64,000 bases of DNA. Source: Aquamicrobium sp. GTDB taxonomy: Bacteria > Pseudomonadota > Alphaproteobacteria > Rhizobiales > Rhizobiaceae. Positions 15,587 to 24,111 of the stretch are shown piece by piece. The notes under the pieces are model-generated. The model worked only from the letters and a program-made list of their open reading frames with translations. It made no database searches and was not told the DNA's origin. How positions within the stretch are numbered: the first letter of the stretch is position 1; each line of letters opens with the position of its first letter. The stretch is taken from positions 93,906 through 157,905 of the forward strand of contig NZ_JAMLIE010000005.1 of NCBI RefSeq assembly GCF_023954335.1. Reading direction: 5' to 3'. The translations under genes were made by a program, and so were the position numbers.

Positions 15587-16897
15587 TCAGCCCGCCTCGG
15601 CGAGCAGGCGCGCGCGGCGCTCCAGCGCCACGGCGACGCTCTCGACGGGCGCCGGCGGGAAATCCGCCGGCAGCGCGTCCGTCACCGCCTTCATCGCCGC
15701 CCCGGCGCCGGCGGCGATGTCGTCGAACAGCGCGGCCATCATCGGCCTGCCGATGCCGGCTCGCCCGGCCGTCTGCATGAAATGGCGCGGCACGATGTCG
15801 TCGACGGCGTAATGCCGGTTGCGGCCGACCGACATGGCCAGCTTGAATGTCCGCCGCGGGATCTCGCCGGAGTCGAAGCTCGGCTGTGCGGAGACGACGT
15901 CATAGAGCGGCGTCAGCCGGTAGCGCCCGCCGGGCGCGAGGAAGATCGAGAAGTTCTTGGCGTGGCCGTCGGTGGCGCCGAGCAGCCAGAACAGGATGTT
16001 GGCCCGCATGACGGTGGCGATGTCCGCGTCGGGCGTGTCGCTGCCCTTCATCAGTTCGAGGATCGCGTCGAGGCCGGGGCCGCCCTCGGCCTGGTACTTG
16101 CGCGTCGGCGGCACGGACAGGGCCTGGCAGCAATCCTCCTGCGGCAGGCGCAGCAGGCGACCGTCGCGCGCCCACAGTCGGTCGAAGCGCTCGACGACCA
16201 GCGTGCGCCGGCCGCCGAAATCGGCGATCCCGGCCTTCGCCGCCGGGACGCCGAACGCTCTGAGCAGGGCAAGGCACAGATACTCGTTCTCGACGCTGTG
16301 CGACAGGTCGATGCCGTTGGGCAGCCGGCCGATCTGCGGCTTCAGGATATGCGTGGTCGCGGCCGTGCCGCGCGGCCTGAACCAGCGGCCGTCCTTGCGC
16401 AGCAGCGCCGTCTTCTCCTGCGCGCCGGCGATGGAGATGCGGAAATCCGCGTCCTCGCCGAGGCCGAGCGGCGCGCTCGCGAGGTTGCGCAGCATCCGCC
16501 CCACCTCGTCCTCGCCGATCGGCGTGCCGTCGCTGGCGCCCGCCGGGCCGGGCTCGACGCCGTCGGGCAGGAATTGCAGCGCGCCGACGCAGTCGTGGCC
16601 GAGGGCCGACAGCATGTTGTAGGCGTCGATGCCGTGCGCGCCGACGCGTTCGGCAATGCGCCGGCGGATGGCTTCGTTGTCGGGCAACAGATTGTCGAAG
16701 ACGGCGATCACCGGCGCGCCGGCATAGCGGTCCTCGCGCAGCGGCAGCGACAGCGAGACGGGGAAGGTACCGGGCCAGTCCAGCCACGCGCGGGCATAGC
16801 GGAAGTCGACCGCGCCGGTCGGCTCCCGGCGCAGCACGCCGACGAGGCGGCCGTTCATGAAGACGTTGAGCGGCGGATGCGCCGCCTTGCGCGCCAT
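15587..16897 (-). CDS. hipA: HipA family serine/threonine kinase toxin
   Basis: 436 residues, the typical HipA length. The N-terminal domain (LNVFMNGRLVGVLRREPTGAVD) is followed by the kinase-like core: ISIAGAQEKTALL, THILKP, VENEYLCLALLRAFGVPAAKA, VERFDRL, QEDCCQAL, and the catalytic segment LGATDGHAKNFSIFL with LTPLYDVVSAQ. All core motifs are intact, so kinase activity is likely. HipA toxins phosphorylate targets such as glutamyl-tRNA synthetase and cause growth arrest; the target here is unknown. Its start shares a base with the hipB stop (TGATG), and the operon has an unusual operator array upstream. Confidence 0.94.
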   Translation of the reverse strand: MARKAAHPPLNVFMNGRLVGVLRREPTGAVDFRYARAWLDWPGTFPVSLSLPLREDRYAGAPVIAVFDNLLPDNEAIRRRIAERVGAHGIDAYNMLSALGHDCVGALQFLPDGVEPGPAGASDGTPIGEDEVGRMLRNLASAPLGLGEDADFRISIAGAQEKTALLRKDGRWFRPRGTAATTHILKPQIGRLPNGIDLSHSVENEYLCLALLRAFGVPAAKAGIADFGGRRTLVVERFDRLWARDGRLLRLPQEDCCQALSVPPTRKYQAEGGPGLDAILELMKGSDTPDADIATVMRANILFWLLGATDGHAKNFSIFLAPGGRYRLTPLYDVVSAQPSFDSGEIPRRTFKLAMSVGRNRHYAVDDIVPRHFMQTAGRAGIGRPMMAALFDDIAAGAGAAMKAVTDALPADFPPAPVESVAVALERRARLLAEAG

Positions 16898-17151
16898 CAG
16901 AACAGGTCCTCGATGTCGCTGTCGCTGCCCTTGCTGCGCGGCCGCACCACGAGCTCGAGCCCGAGCGCGGACAGCGCCGCCATCAGCGTGCGCAGCTGCA
17001 TCGCCGGCTCGCCGGCCTCCAGTCGCGAGACCGTGCCCTGCCGCAGGTGGATATGGCCGCCCAGCGCCGCCTGCGTCAGGCCGGCCTGCTTGCGGGCGCG
17101 GCGCAGGATGGCGCCGAGCTGCTTCTCGTTGCGAGCGATCTGGTCGGTCAT
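16897..17151 (-). CDS. hipB: HipB family antitoxin (XRE-type regulator)
   Basis: 84 residues from ATG 17151 (MTDQIARNEKQLGAILRRAR). An in-frame extension to 17223 reads through the operator DNA and was rejected. The helix-turn-helix is KQAGLTQAALGGHIHLRQGTVSRLEAGE, followed by MQLRTLMAALSALGLELVVRPR, the standard HipB fold. HipB neutralises HipA and represses the operon. The first operator palindrome begins only 22 nt upstream of the start codon. Confidence 0.92.
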   Translation of the reverse strand: MTDQIARNEKQLGAILRRARKQAGLTQAALGGHIHLRQGTVSRLEAGEPAMQLRTLMAALSALGLELVVRPRSKGSDSDIEDLF

Positions 17152-17172
17152 GAGCGTGCCTCCGCTGACCGA

Positions 17173-17271
17173 TATACGCGAACGCGCATGGATTTTCAAT
17201 ATACGCGGGTACGTATATATCAATTTTATACGTGAAACCGTATATTACTATAATATACGTGGACGCGTATG
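17173..17271. promoter_or_regulatory. Array of four 18-bp palindromic operators with exact 27-bp periodicity
   Basis: Four elements start at 17173, 17200, 17227 and 17254, each 18 bp long: TATACGCGAACGCGCATG, TATACGCGGGTACGTATA, TATACGTGAAACCGTATA and TATACGTGGACGCGTATG. The consensus is TATACG-N6-CGTATA. Start-to-start spacing is 27 bp each time, with 9-bp AT-rich spacers. The array sits directly upstream of hipBA and is the obvious candidate for HipB binding; the known E. coli HipB site is also a short spaced palindrome present in several copies. Confidence 0.85.
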
Positions 17272-17351
17272 ATACCGCAGGATTTCATGACGAAGCCGGA
17301 ATCGGCCACGGGCTGCGATCGCCTCCTTCGGCTGGCCGCGGGCCTTCCCGG

Positions 17352-18314
17352 TCAGGCGCCGTCCGCCAGCCGCGCCAGCGTCGAGCGCGAGGGGGCGAAG
17401 AAAGTCGTGCCGGTGCGGGCCGTGGAAAAGTCGAGCAACTGGTCGTATGCGCCCGCCGGTTCGCCGACGAACATGCGCTCCAGCATCTTCTCGATCACCC
17501 ACAGCCGGCGCGAATAGCCGATGAAGTAGGTGCCGAACTCACGCCGCCCCGGGCTGCCGAACGGCATGTTGTCGCGCAGGATGTCGTGCTCGGCGCCCTG
17601 CGCGTCGACGATGGTGGCGAGGCTCTTGTGCGACTTGCGCGCGGCCGCGTCGTCGTCGAGCTCGATATTGTCCACCTTGGTGCGGCCGATGATCTTCTCC
17701 TGCCGGTCGGCGCCGATCACCTTCCAGGCAGCGAGGTCGTGGAGGTATTTCTGGGTCACGACATAGCTGCCGCCGGCGAATGCGCGGTCCTCGTCGCCGA
17801 CCAGAGCCGCCTGCGGGATGTCCTGGCCGGCCGGGTTCGCGGTTCCGTCGACGAAGCCGAGAAGGTCGCGCGCGTCGAAGTAGCGGAAGCCGGACGTCTC
17901 GTCGATGACCCGCACCGCCTCGCCGAGCGTGTCGAGCAGCAGCCTTTCCAGCTCGAAGCACAGGTCGACCCGCTCGGCCCGGATGTGGAACAGGAGGTCG
18001 CCCGGCGTCGAGGGCGCGTCGTGCGCGGTGCCCTGGATCGGAGAGAACGGCCTGAGCTCGGCCGGCCGGGCAGGGAAGCCGAGCCGGTCCCACAGGGCCG
18101 AGCCGATCGCCACGATGCAGGACAGCCTGGCGTCGAGATCGCGAAAGCCGACGGTCTTGATCAGGTCGTCGATGCCGCCGAGCGCGGCGCGGACGCTGCC
18201 GAGCGCGGCGTCGCCGTCCACGACCTCGACGACGAGAAAGACGGCGGCGCGCGAAAGCGGGGCCTCGATGCTCTGGGCGTCGATCGGCACCCGGTCCCAG
18301 CTATGTCCTGCCAT
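17352..18314 (-). CDS. Dye-decolourising (DyP-type) heme peroxidase
   Basis: 320 residues. The DyP signature GFVDGTANP is at 153-161 with the catalytic Asp at 156. Further landmarks are FSPIQGTAHDAPSTPGDLLFHIRA (about 90-113), GGSYVVTQKYLHDL (about 186-199), KSHKSLATI with the probable proximal heme histidine, and RDNMPFG followed by GTYFIGYSR with the distal arginine. No signal peptide is present, so it is cytoplasmic or encapsulin-packaged; no encapsulin gene is nearby. The enzyme uses H2O2 to oxidise aromatic compounds. It is monocistronic, facing away from the hipBA operators on the same strand. Confidence 0.93.
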   Translation of the reverse strand: MAGHSWDRVPIDAQSIEAPLSRAAVFLVVEVVDGDAALGSVRAALGGIDDLIKTVGFRDLDARLSCIVAIGSALWDRLGFPARPAELRPFSPIQGTAHDAPSTPGDLLFHIRAERVDLCFELERLLLDTLGEAVRVIDETSGFRYFDARDLLGFVDGTANPAGQDIPQAALVGDEDRAFAGGSYVVTQKYLHDLAAWKVIGADRQEKIIGRTKVDNIELDDDAAARKSHKSLATIVDAQGAEHDILRDNMPFGSPGRREFGTYFIGYSRRLWVIEKMLERMFVGEPAGAYDQLLDFSTARTGTTFFAPSRSTLARLADGA

Positions 18315-18452
18315 GTCCCCTCCGGCGCGATGCGGGGTCCCCGTCGGCGACGGGCCGTCCGCTCCGCTCGGTTCTATACCGGGAAGCGGGCGATCTCCAG
18401 TCGCCGTGCCGCGCGGGCGTCGTCGCCGTCAGGCGGAGGGGGCAGGGTTGCG

Positions 18453-19235
18453 CTACAGTCCCCGCGCGGTGCGAACCCACTGCTCGATATCGGGAAGGTT
18501 CGCCGGAACGGGCAGGCTGCACTGGTTGAGCTCGCGGCCGAGCAGCAGCGTGATGCCCTCCTTGCCCGCGGCGAAGGCGTCGGCGACGGGGCCGCTCGAA
18601 ACCGTCGTCGTGGCGTTCTGGATATCGGACGCGCCCTGGCACAGGTGAACCACCTTGCCGCCGGCCGTCCACCAGACGAGGTCCTGCCCGACGAGCTGCG
18701 TCACCACCTGCGATTCCACGGCCGCCTGTTCCTGCGACAGCGGCTTGAAGTCGATTCCCGCCACGGCGGCCACCAGCGCGACGATGACGCCGGCAGCGCC
18801 CGCGATGTTCTTCTGCTTGGCGTCCATGTCCTTGTTCATGAAGATCATGACAATCAGCGGCAGGAAGGCCAGAAGCGCGATGAAGGCGCCGAGCTGGTTC
18901 TGGATGAAGAAGCGCACCGGCTCCTTGCGCGACGCCGGGTCGAGATGATTGGCCTTCTTCCACAGCACCGAACCGACCATCGCCAGCACGCCGATGACGC
19001 CGATGAAGGCGAGCAGCGTATACCAGCGCCACTGCGGGAAGCCGTGATTGGCGGCCAGCTCGTCGAAGGACGGCCGCATCACCCAGAAGATCGCGACGAG
19101 CTCGAGGACGATCGCCGCCGCCCAGAGCACCAGCGCGATGATGCGCGAGCGGGTCGCCTGCGCCTTGGCTTCCGGCGTGGGCGTGAATATCGGTGTATCG
19201 GCCGCTGCAGCCGTCTTGGTGGAAGCTTTCGCCAT
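18453..19235 (-). CDS. Unknown four-segment membrane protein
   Basis: 260 residues starting MAKASTKTAAAADTPIFTPT. Four hydrophobic segments are visible at roughly 32-52, 70-90, 112-132 and 140-160, with a DxxKxxN-type loop between the third and fourth (NKDMDAKQKNIAG). The C-terminal 95 residues are soluble and contain three cysteine-proximate patches (HLCQGASD, LNQCSLP). I do not recognise a family. It has no operon partner: the gene downstream (DyP) is 138 nt away and a terminator separates it from the upstream lysR gene. A stress or envelope role is only a guess. Confidence 0.7.
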   Translation of the reverse strand: MAKASTKTAAAADTPIFTPTPEAKAQATRSRIIALVLWAAAIVLELVAIFWVMRPSFDELAANHGFPQWRWYTLLAFIGVIGVLAMVGSVLWKKANHLDPASRKEPVRFFIQNQLGAFIALLAFLPLIVMIFMNKDMDAKQKNIAGAAGVIVALVAAVAGIDFKPLSQEQAAVESQVVTQLVGQDLVWWTAGGKVVHLCQGASDIQNATTTVSSGPVADAFAAGKEGITLLLGRELNQCSLPVPANLPDIEQWVRTARGL

Positions 19236-19291
19236 CTGTCTGAACCCCTCTTTGGTGCCGCCCGCGCATCGCGCGAGTCGATGCCCGGTAA

Positions 19292-19315
19292 AAACCTGCC
19301 GATATTAGCAGGTTT
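19292..19315 (-). terminator. Intrinsic terminator downstream of the lysR gene
   Basis: Perfect arms AAACCTGC (19292-19299) and GCAGGTTT (19308-19315) with an 8-nt loop. Read on the minus strand the second arm runs into a T5 tract, as expected for termination of the leftward lysR transcript before the membrane-protein gene. Confidence 0.75.
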
Positions 19316-19360
19316 CGTGTGTCAGGAAGACTGTCGGCGGAACATAATCCCCAGTCGCGA

Positions 19361-20329
19361 TCAGGCGTCGTCGTTGCCGCCCGGCGGCGGGCAGGCCTGC
19401 GCGCCGGCCCAGCGGCCGGTGCGGGCGAGGTCGCGCAGCACCTCGCAGGCCAGCGCCTGGATCGCGGTGACGGCGTTGGTCATCGGCCGCTCGACCGAAT
19501 AGGCGAGGTGGACGGCGCGGCGCACCGCCGGGCTGGCGATCGGCCAGCGGCGCAGCTCGCCCGCCTGCACCTCGCGGGCGATGGCGTTGGCCGGCAGGAT
19601 CGAATAGCCGAAGCCGTCGCGCACCAGTTCCTTGATGTTGCCGTAGGAATCGATGTCGATCACCGTGTTGAGCTTGATGTCGACGGTCAGCGCCTGCCGG
19701 GCCAGGAGCTCGCGCAGGCCGTGGCTCGGCCCGGGCAGGATCAGCGGCAGGCGCGCGGCCTGGGCGAAGGCGAGCGCCTCGCCCGGCGGCGGCAGGTCGG
19801 GCTCGTCGGCGTCCACGGCCGGGCCGAGGAAGCACAGCTCCTCCTCCAGGAGGCGCACGGTCTCGATGCCGTGATCGTTGACGTCGCGATAGAGGATAGC
19901 GAGGTCGATGCGCGCCTCGCGCATCCATTCCAGCACGAAGCCGCTCATCGCCTCGGCGATGCGGATCTTGATCTTGGGATAGCGCTGGTGCGTCGCGGTG
20001 ATCAGCGGCACCGACAGCACCTCGCTGACCGTGCCGGGCAGGCCGAGCCGCACCTCGCCGGCCGGGTCGCTCTCATGGCCGCGGATCTCCTCCTCGGCGA
20101 CGGCGAGCTGGTCGAGGATGATGCGCGCGTTGCGCAGCAGGATCGCGCCCGCCTCGGTCGGCACCACGCCCTTGGGGCTGCGGTGGAGCAGCTGCACCTT
20201 GAGGTCCGTCTCCATGTTGCGCACGTGCAGCGAAAGCGCCGGCTGCGCGACGTGGAGCTGAGCGGCCGCGCGCGAGAACGAGCCCTGCTCGGCGATGGCG
20301 ACGAAATAGCGGAGCTGGCGGATATCCAT
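19361..20329 (-). CDS. LysR family regulator, probable activator of the itaconate cluster
   Basis: 322 residues. The N-terminal winged helix is MDIRQLRYFVAIAEQGSFSR, AAAQLHVAQPALSLHVRNMET with LLHRSPKGVVPTEAG, a standard LysR DNA-binding domain. The effector domain spans about 90-300 (GEVRLGLPGTVSEVLSVPLI). In Pseudomonas and Yersinia a LysR gene adjoins the itaconate degradation operon and responds to itaconate or itaconyl-CoA; the same neighbourhood here suggests the same job. It lies 116 nt downstream of the CoA-transferase on the same strand, so it may be partly co-transcribed with it. Effector identity is inferred from context. Confidence 0.88.
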   Translation of the reverse strand: MDIRQLRYFVAIAEQGSFSRAAAQLHVAQPALSLHVRNMETDLKVQLLHRSPKGVVPTEAGAILLRNARIILDQLAVAEEEIRGHESDPAGEVRLGLPGTVSEVLSVPLITATHQRYPKIKIRIAEAMSGFVLEWMREARIDLAILYRDVNDHGIETVRLLEEELCFLGPAVDADEPDLPPPGEALAFAQAARLPLILPGPSHGLRELLARQALTVDIKLNTVIDIDSYGNIKELVRDGFGYSILPANAIAREVQAGELRRWPIASPAVRRAVHLAYSVERPMTNAVTAIQALACEVLRDLARTGRWAGAQACPPPGGNDDA

Positions 20330-20338
20330 AAGGGCATT

Positions 20339-20402
20339 CTATTCTGCGAGGCGGGCTTATATCCGCAGAGTATAGCATTTCGCGGCCGGACGGAACGTCC
20401 GG
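20339..20402. promoter_or_regulatory. Palindromic region between CoA-transferase and lysR
   Basis: Immediately upstream of the lysR start there is an imperfect palindrome (TCTGCG at 20343-20348 with CGCAGA at 20364-20369, flanked by CTAT and ATAG). It is followed by a perfect hairpin CCGGACG-GAA-CGTCCGG (20386-20402). The first may be an autoregulatory LysR site. The second may end the CoA-transferase transcript, though no T-tract follows on either strand. Confidence 0.4.
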
Positions 20403-20445
20403 CGTCGCAGAATGCGGCTGGAGAAACAGCCCGGCGGGGCAGGGC

Positions 20446-21582
20446 TCACGTGTCGGCGGTTGCGAATTCCTCGAGCACGGCGCGCGTGTGCTGGCCGAGC
20501 GCCGGCACCGGGCCGGGCTCGTTCGCGGCCCCGTCGAACAGGATGCCCGAGCCGAGCATGGTGACGGGCCCGGCCGGGGTGGCGACCTCGGCGTAGCGGT
20601 TCTGCGGGTGGCGGGACAGATCCTCGATCGAGGAGATGCGGCCATAGGCGATGCGCGCCGCCTCCAGCCGCGCGACGATCTCCTCGCGCGACAGCGGCGC
20701 GAAGACGGCGGCGATGGCGGCGTCGAGCGCCGGCCGGTTGGCGACGCGGCGGCTGTTGGTGGCAAAAAGCGGGTCGCCCGCGAGTTCCGGCCGGCGCAGC
20801 ACCTCGGCGCAGAAATTCGCCCATTCGCGCTCGTTCTGGATCGCCAGCAGCACGGCGCGGCCGTCGCCTCCTTCATAGGCGCCGTAGGGCGCGATGGTCG
20901 GGTGGCTGAGGCCGGGGCGCGCCGGCTCCTTGCCGCCATAGACATATTGCAGGTAGGGCACGTTCATCCAGTCGGCGAGCGCGTGGAACAGCGAAACCGC
21001 GACATGCCGGCCCTCGCCGGTGCGCTCGCGGGCGAACAGCGCCTGCAGCACCGCCTGGTGCGCGGTCATGCCGGCGGCGATGTCGCAGACCGAGACGCCG
21101 ACGCGCGCCATGCCGTCAGGCGTGCCGGTGACGGCGGAAAGCCCGCTCTCGCCCTGCACGAGCAGGTCGTAGGCCTTGAGGTCGCGATAGGGGCCGTCCT
21201 CGCCATAGCCGGAGATCGAGACGGTGATCAGCCGCTTGTGCCGGGCGCGCAGATCGGCCGGGGCGAAGCCGAGCCGGTCGATGGCCCCCGGCGCGAGGTT
21301 CTGGATGAAGACGTCGGCACGGGCGATCATCGCGCCGAGCGCGGCGCGGGCTCGTGGCTCGCGCAGGTCGAGGCAGACCGATTCCTTGCCCCGGTTCAGC
21401 CAGACGAAATAGGCGCTCTCGCCCTTGACCAGATGGTCGTAGCCGCGGGCGAAGTCGCCCTCCGGCCGCTCGATCTTGATGACCCGCGCCCCGGCCTCGG
21501 CCAGCCGCGACGACAGATAGGGCGCGGCGACGGCCTGCTCGACCGAGACGACCAGAATGCCATCGAGATCCCTGCACTTCAC
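20446..21582 (-). CDS. ict: CaiB/BaiF family CoA-transferase, probable itaconate CoA-transferase
   Basis: 378 residues from a GTG at 21582 with GGGAGAC upstream; the longer open frame is less likely. Class III CoA-transferase features: DGILVVSVEQAVAAPYLSSRLAEAGARVIKIERPEGDFARGYD-type start, LNRGKESVCLDL, ADVFIQNLAPGAIDRLGF and the catalytic Asp at about 139 in KAYDLLVQGESGLSAVTG. In the itaconate pathway Ict transfers CoA from succinyl-CoA to itaconate. Its neighbours (citramalyl-CoA lyase, MmgE/PrpD, acyl-CoA dehydrogenase, MaoC-like hydratase and LysR) match the P. aeruginosa PA0877-PA0883 set, which is the reason for the specific call. It is transcribed away from the rest of the cluster. 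Confidence 0.78.
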   Translation of the reverse strand: MKCRDLDGILVVSVEQAVAAPYLSSRLAEAGARVIKIERPEGDFARGYDHLVKGESAYFVWLNRGKESVCLDLREPRARAALGAMIARADVFIQNLAPGAIDRLGFAPADLRARHKRLITVSISGYGEDGPYRDLKAYDLLVQGESGLSAVTGTPDGMARVGVSVCDIAAGMTAHQAVLQALFARERTGEGRHVAVSLFHALADWMNVPYLQYVYGGKEPARPGLSHPTIAPYGAYEGGDGRAVLLAIQNEREWANFCAEVLRRPELAGDPLFATNSRRVANRPALDAAIAAVFAPLSREEIVARLEAARIAYGRISSIEDLSRHPQNRYAEVATPAGPVTMLGSGILFDGAANEPGPVPALGQHTRAVLEEFATADT

Positions 21583-21845
21583 CCTGACGTCTCCCGAATC
21601 CCGCCGCCCGGATGCGGCCCCGGCTTGGCACCAAGGCGGCCTGATCCCGCGAATTCGGGCGAGGATCGGCCAAAACCGCCATCGCTTCAAATAACTCCTT
21701 CATCCATCCTCTATAACGGCGACATATGGCTCGCCGCGTGGGACCGCGCTTCCGCCATCGCATTCGTGTATTGCTGATCGAGTAAATCTCTATTTCTCAT
21801 TATGGCCGAATTGGCCGATGCTGGCGCGATCAACCGGAACACGCC
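21583..21845. promoter_or_regulatory. Divergent promoter region of the itaconate cluster
   Basis: 263 nt separating the CoA-transferase (leftward) from the lyase operon (rightward). The right half (about 21695-21800) is AT-rich, including CGAGTAAATCTCTATTTC. Both promoters and the LysR binding sites are expected here. No site could be fixed by eye, because T-N11-A LysR boxes are too degenerate. Confidence 0.45.
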
Positions 21846-22682
21846 ATGCCGACCGCCAGCCCGGGCGCTGCCCCCGTCGACACCGTCGACCTTCCCCTTT
21901 TCGTTCCCGCCGACCGGCCGGAGCGGCTGGCCAAGGCCGTCGCCGCCGGGCCGGACGCGATGATCGTCGATCTCGAGGACGCGGTCGCGCCCGACGCGCG
22001 GGACGCCGCGCGCGCGGGGCTCGCCGGGGCGTTCGCCGCGCTGGCGACCGGCATGCCGCTGCTGCTGCGCGTCAACGCCCGCGGCACGGCCTGGCACGCG
22101 CACGACCTCGCGGCGGCGGCGGCCCTGCCGCTCGCGGGCGTCGTCCTGCCCAAGGCCGAGAGCGGCAACGACATCTTGCGCGTCGCCGGCGAGACGGGCC
22201 TGCCGGTCATCGCGCTGATCGAGACCGCGCGCGGCATCGCCGCGCTCGACGAGATCGCGGCCGCTGCGGCCCGGCTCGCCTTCGGCTCCATCGACTATGC
22301 GGCGGACCTTGCCATCGGCCACACGCGCACGGCGCTCGCTGACGCCCGCGCGCGGCTGACGCTGGCGTCCCGCCTCGCCGGGCTGCCCGCGCCCATCGAC
22401 GGCGTCACCGCGTCCGTCCACGACACGGACCTGCTCGCCGCCGACTGCGCGCATGCGCGCGAGATGGGCTTCGCCGGCAAGCTCCTGATCCACCCGGCGC
22501 AGATCGCGCCGGCGCGCGCCGCTTTCCGGCCTTCCGACGGGGAGATCGACTGGGCGCGGCGGGTGCTGGAGGCCGCGCCGGAAAAGGGCGCGTTCATGCT
22601 CGACGGCGCCATGGTCGACGCCCCGGTGCTGGCGCGGGCGCGCCAGATCCTCGCCCGCGCGCCGCAGGCCGAAACGGCATGA
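21846..22682 (+). CDS. ccl: CitE-like lyase, probable (S)-citramalyl-CoA lyase
   Basis: 278 residues of the HpcH/HpaI aldolase/CitE family: LPLFVPADRPERLAKAVAAG, DAMIVDLEDAVAPDARDAAR (Mg-binding acidic segment), GVVLPKAESGNDI, VIALIETARG and GKLLIHPAQI near the C-terminus. All metal and CoA-binding segments are present. In the itaconate pathway this enzyme splits citramalyl-CoA into pyruvate and acetyl-CoA. The final ATG of its frame overlaps the MmgE/PrpD start in ATGA, showing coupling. A malyl-CoA or citrate lyase role is possible from sequence alone; the gene neighbourhood favours citramalyl-CoA. Confidence 0.8.
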   Translation: MPTASPGAAPVDTVDLPLFVPADRPERLAKAVAAGPDAMIVDLEDAVAPDARDAARAGLAGAFAALATGMPLLLRVNARGTAWHAHDLAAAAALPLAGVVLPKAESGNDILRVAGETGLPVIALIETARGIAALDEIAAAAARLAFGSIDYAADLAIGHTRTALADARARLTLASRLAGLPAPIDGVTASVHDTDLLAADCAHAREMGFAGKLLIHPAQIAPARAAFRPSDGEIDWARRVLEAAPEKGAFMLDGAMVDAPVLARARQILARAPQAETA

Positions 22683-24076
22683 AGCCCGGAGACGCCGCCA
22701 TGCCGCCCAGCGAAACGCCCGTCACCGCCACCCTCGCCGCCTTCGCCGCCGGGACGGCGACGGAAGGTGTGCCGCCGCAGGTCTCGGAACGGGCGCTGGC
22801 GCTGGCGAGCGACCTCGTCGGCTCGATCGTGCGCGCGGCTGGCGAAGCGGAATCGACGCCGGCGGTGCTGGCCATGCTGCGCCGCATGGGGCTCGACAGC
22901 GACGGCCCCTGCACCGTCTTCGGCCTGAACCGCCGCTACGGCGCGGCCGCCGCCGCGCTGCTCAACGGCACGCTCGGCCACTCGCTCGATTTCGACGACA
23001 CACACGCCGATTCGTCGCTCCATCCCAGCGCGCCGGTCGTGCCGGCCGCATTCGCCGCGGCCGAGCTCACCGACGCCTCGGGCGCCGAGCTTCTCGCCGC
23101 CATCGTCGTCGGCTTCGAGGTCGCCTGCCGCCTCGGCATGGCGCTCGACCCGACCGCGCATTACGCGCGCGGCTTCCACCCGACCGCCACCGCCGGCACT
23201 TTCGGCGCGGCGGCGGCGGCCGGCCGGCTGTTCGGGCTCAATGCTGCGCAGATGGAATCGGCCTTCGGCGTCGCCGCGAGCCAGGCCTCCGGCTCGCTCC
23301 AGTTCCTCGAGAACGGCGCGTGGAACAAGCGCTACCAGGTCGGCGAGGCGGCGATGAAGGGGCTGATGGCGGCGAGCCTCGCCGCCGAGGGTTTTCACGG
23401 CGCGTCGCAAGCGCTGGAAGGGCGGCACGGCTTCCTCAGGGGCTACAGCGACGGGGCCGATCTTTCCCGCGCGGTCGCCGGCCTCGGCGAGACGTGGGAG
23501 ACGCTGCGCATCGGGGTGAAACCCTATCCGGCCTGCCGCTACACCCACGCCGCCGTCGACGGGCTCCTGACGTTGCGCGCGCGCCATAACCTTGCCGCCG
23601 CCGACGTGACGCGCATCTCGGTCGGCCTTCACCGCAACGGCATGGCGCTGGTCGGCGACCCGGCCGCCGCCAAGCGCCGCGCCCGCTCCATCGTCGACGG
23701 CCAGTTCTCCATGCCTTTCGCCGCGGCGATCGCGCTGACGCGCGGCCGCTTCGGCTGGGACGATTACGACCTGCTCGGCCGGCCGGAGATCGACGCGCTC
23801 TGCGACCGCGTCGAGACGTTCCGCGACGAAAGCCTCGAGGGCCTGAGCCATCCCTTCGGCGCGACGCTTGCCGTGGAAGCGTGCGGCGAGCGCCTTTCCC
23901 TGCGCATCCCCGACCCCTCGGGCGAGCCCGACACCTTCCCCGACGCCGCCGCGCGCGCCGCCAAGTTCGACGCGCTCGCCTCGCCGGTGCTGAATGCCGG
24001 CAGCGCAGCGCTTCAGGCGCGGCTCGCGGCGCTCGCCGGCGCGCCCTCCGTGCGCGCTCATTTCGCCAGACCCTGA
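22679..24076 (+). CDS. MmgE/PrpD family protein (aconitate decarboxylase/2-methylcitrate dehydratase-like)
   Basis: 465 residues, coupled to the lyase by a 4-nt ATGA overlap. Family segments include NGTLGHSLDFDDTHADSSLHP (about 98-118) with active-site Asp and His residues, GFEVACRLGMALDP, YARGFHPTATAGTFGAAAAA, LQFLENGAWNKRYQVGEAA and KPYPACRYTHAAVDGLL. The same superfamily contains cis-aconitate decarboxylase, which makes itaconate, and PrpD. A member is present in the Pseudomonas itaconate operon (PA0881) with no settled function. A role in handling a C5/C6 tricarboxylate is likely. The direction of the reaction cannot be told from sequence. Confidence 0.85.
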   Translation: MKPGDAAMPPSETPVTATLAAFAAGTATEGVPPQVSERALALASDLVGSIVRAAGEAESTPAVLAMLRRMGLDSDGPCTVFGLNRRYGAAAAALLNGTLGHSLDFDDTHADSSLHPSAPVVPAAFAAAELTDASGAELLAAIVVGFEVACRLGMALDPTAHYARGFHPTATAGTFGAAAAAGRLFGLNAAQMESAFGVAASQASGSLQFLENGAWNKRYQVGEAAMKGLMAASLAAEGFHGASQALEGRHGFLRGYSDGADLSRAVAGLGETWETLRIGVKPYPACRYTHAAVDGLLTLRARHNLAAADVTRISVGLHRNGMALVGDPAAAKRRARSIVDGQFSMPFAAAIALTRGRFGWDDYDLLGRPEIDALCDRVETFRDESLEGLSHPFGATLAVEACGERLSLRIPDPSGEPDTFPDAAARAAKFDALASPVLNAGSAALQARLAALAGAPSVRAHFARP

Positions 24077-24111
24077 AACCCGCCCCTGAAACCCGCATTG
24101 CAGGCCGTGCC

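Noticed and set aside
15350..17272. 640-codon + strand frame opposite hipA and through the operator array
   Set aside because: Antisense shadow of hipBA; it reads through the hipBA operator palindromes and shows no domain.
20386..20402. CCGGACG/CGTCCGG hairpin as a firm intrinsic terminator
   Set aside because: No T-tract follows on either strand, so it is only listed within a regulatory region.
22295..24061. 588-codon minus-strand frame opposite the MmgE/PrpD gene
   Set aside because: Shadow frame with Gly/Arg/Glu-rich composition; the + strand has a full family match and coupled start.
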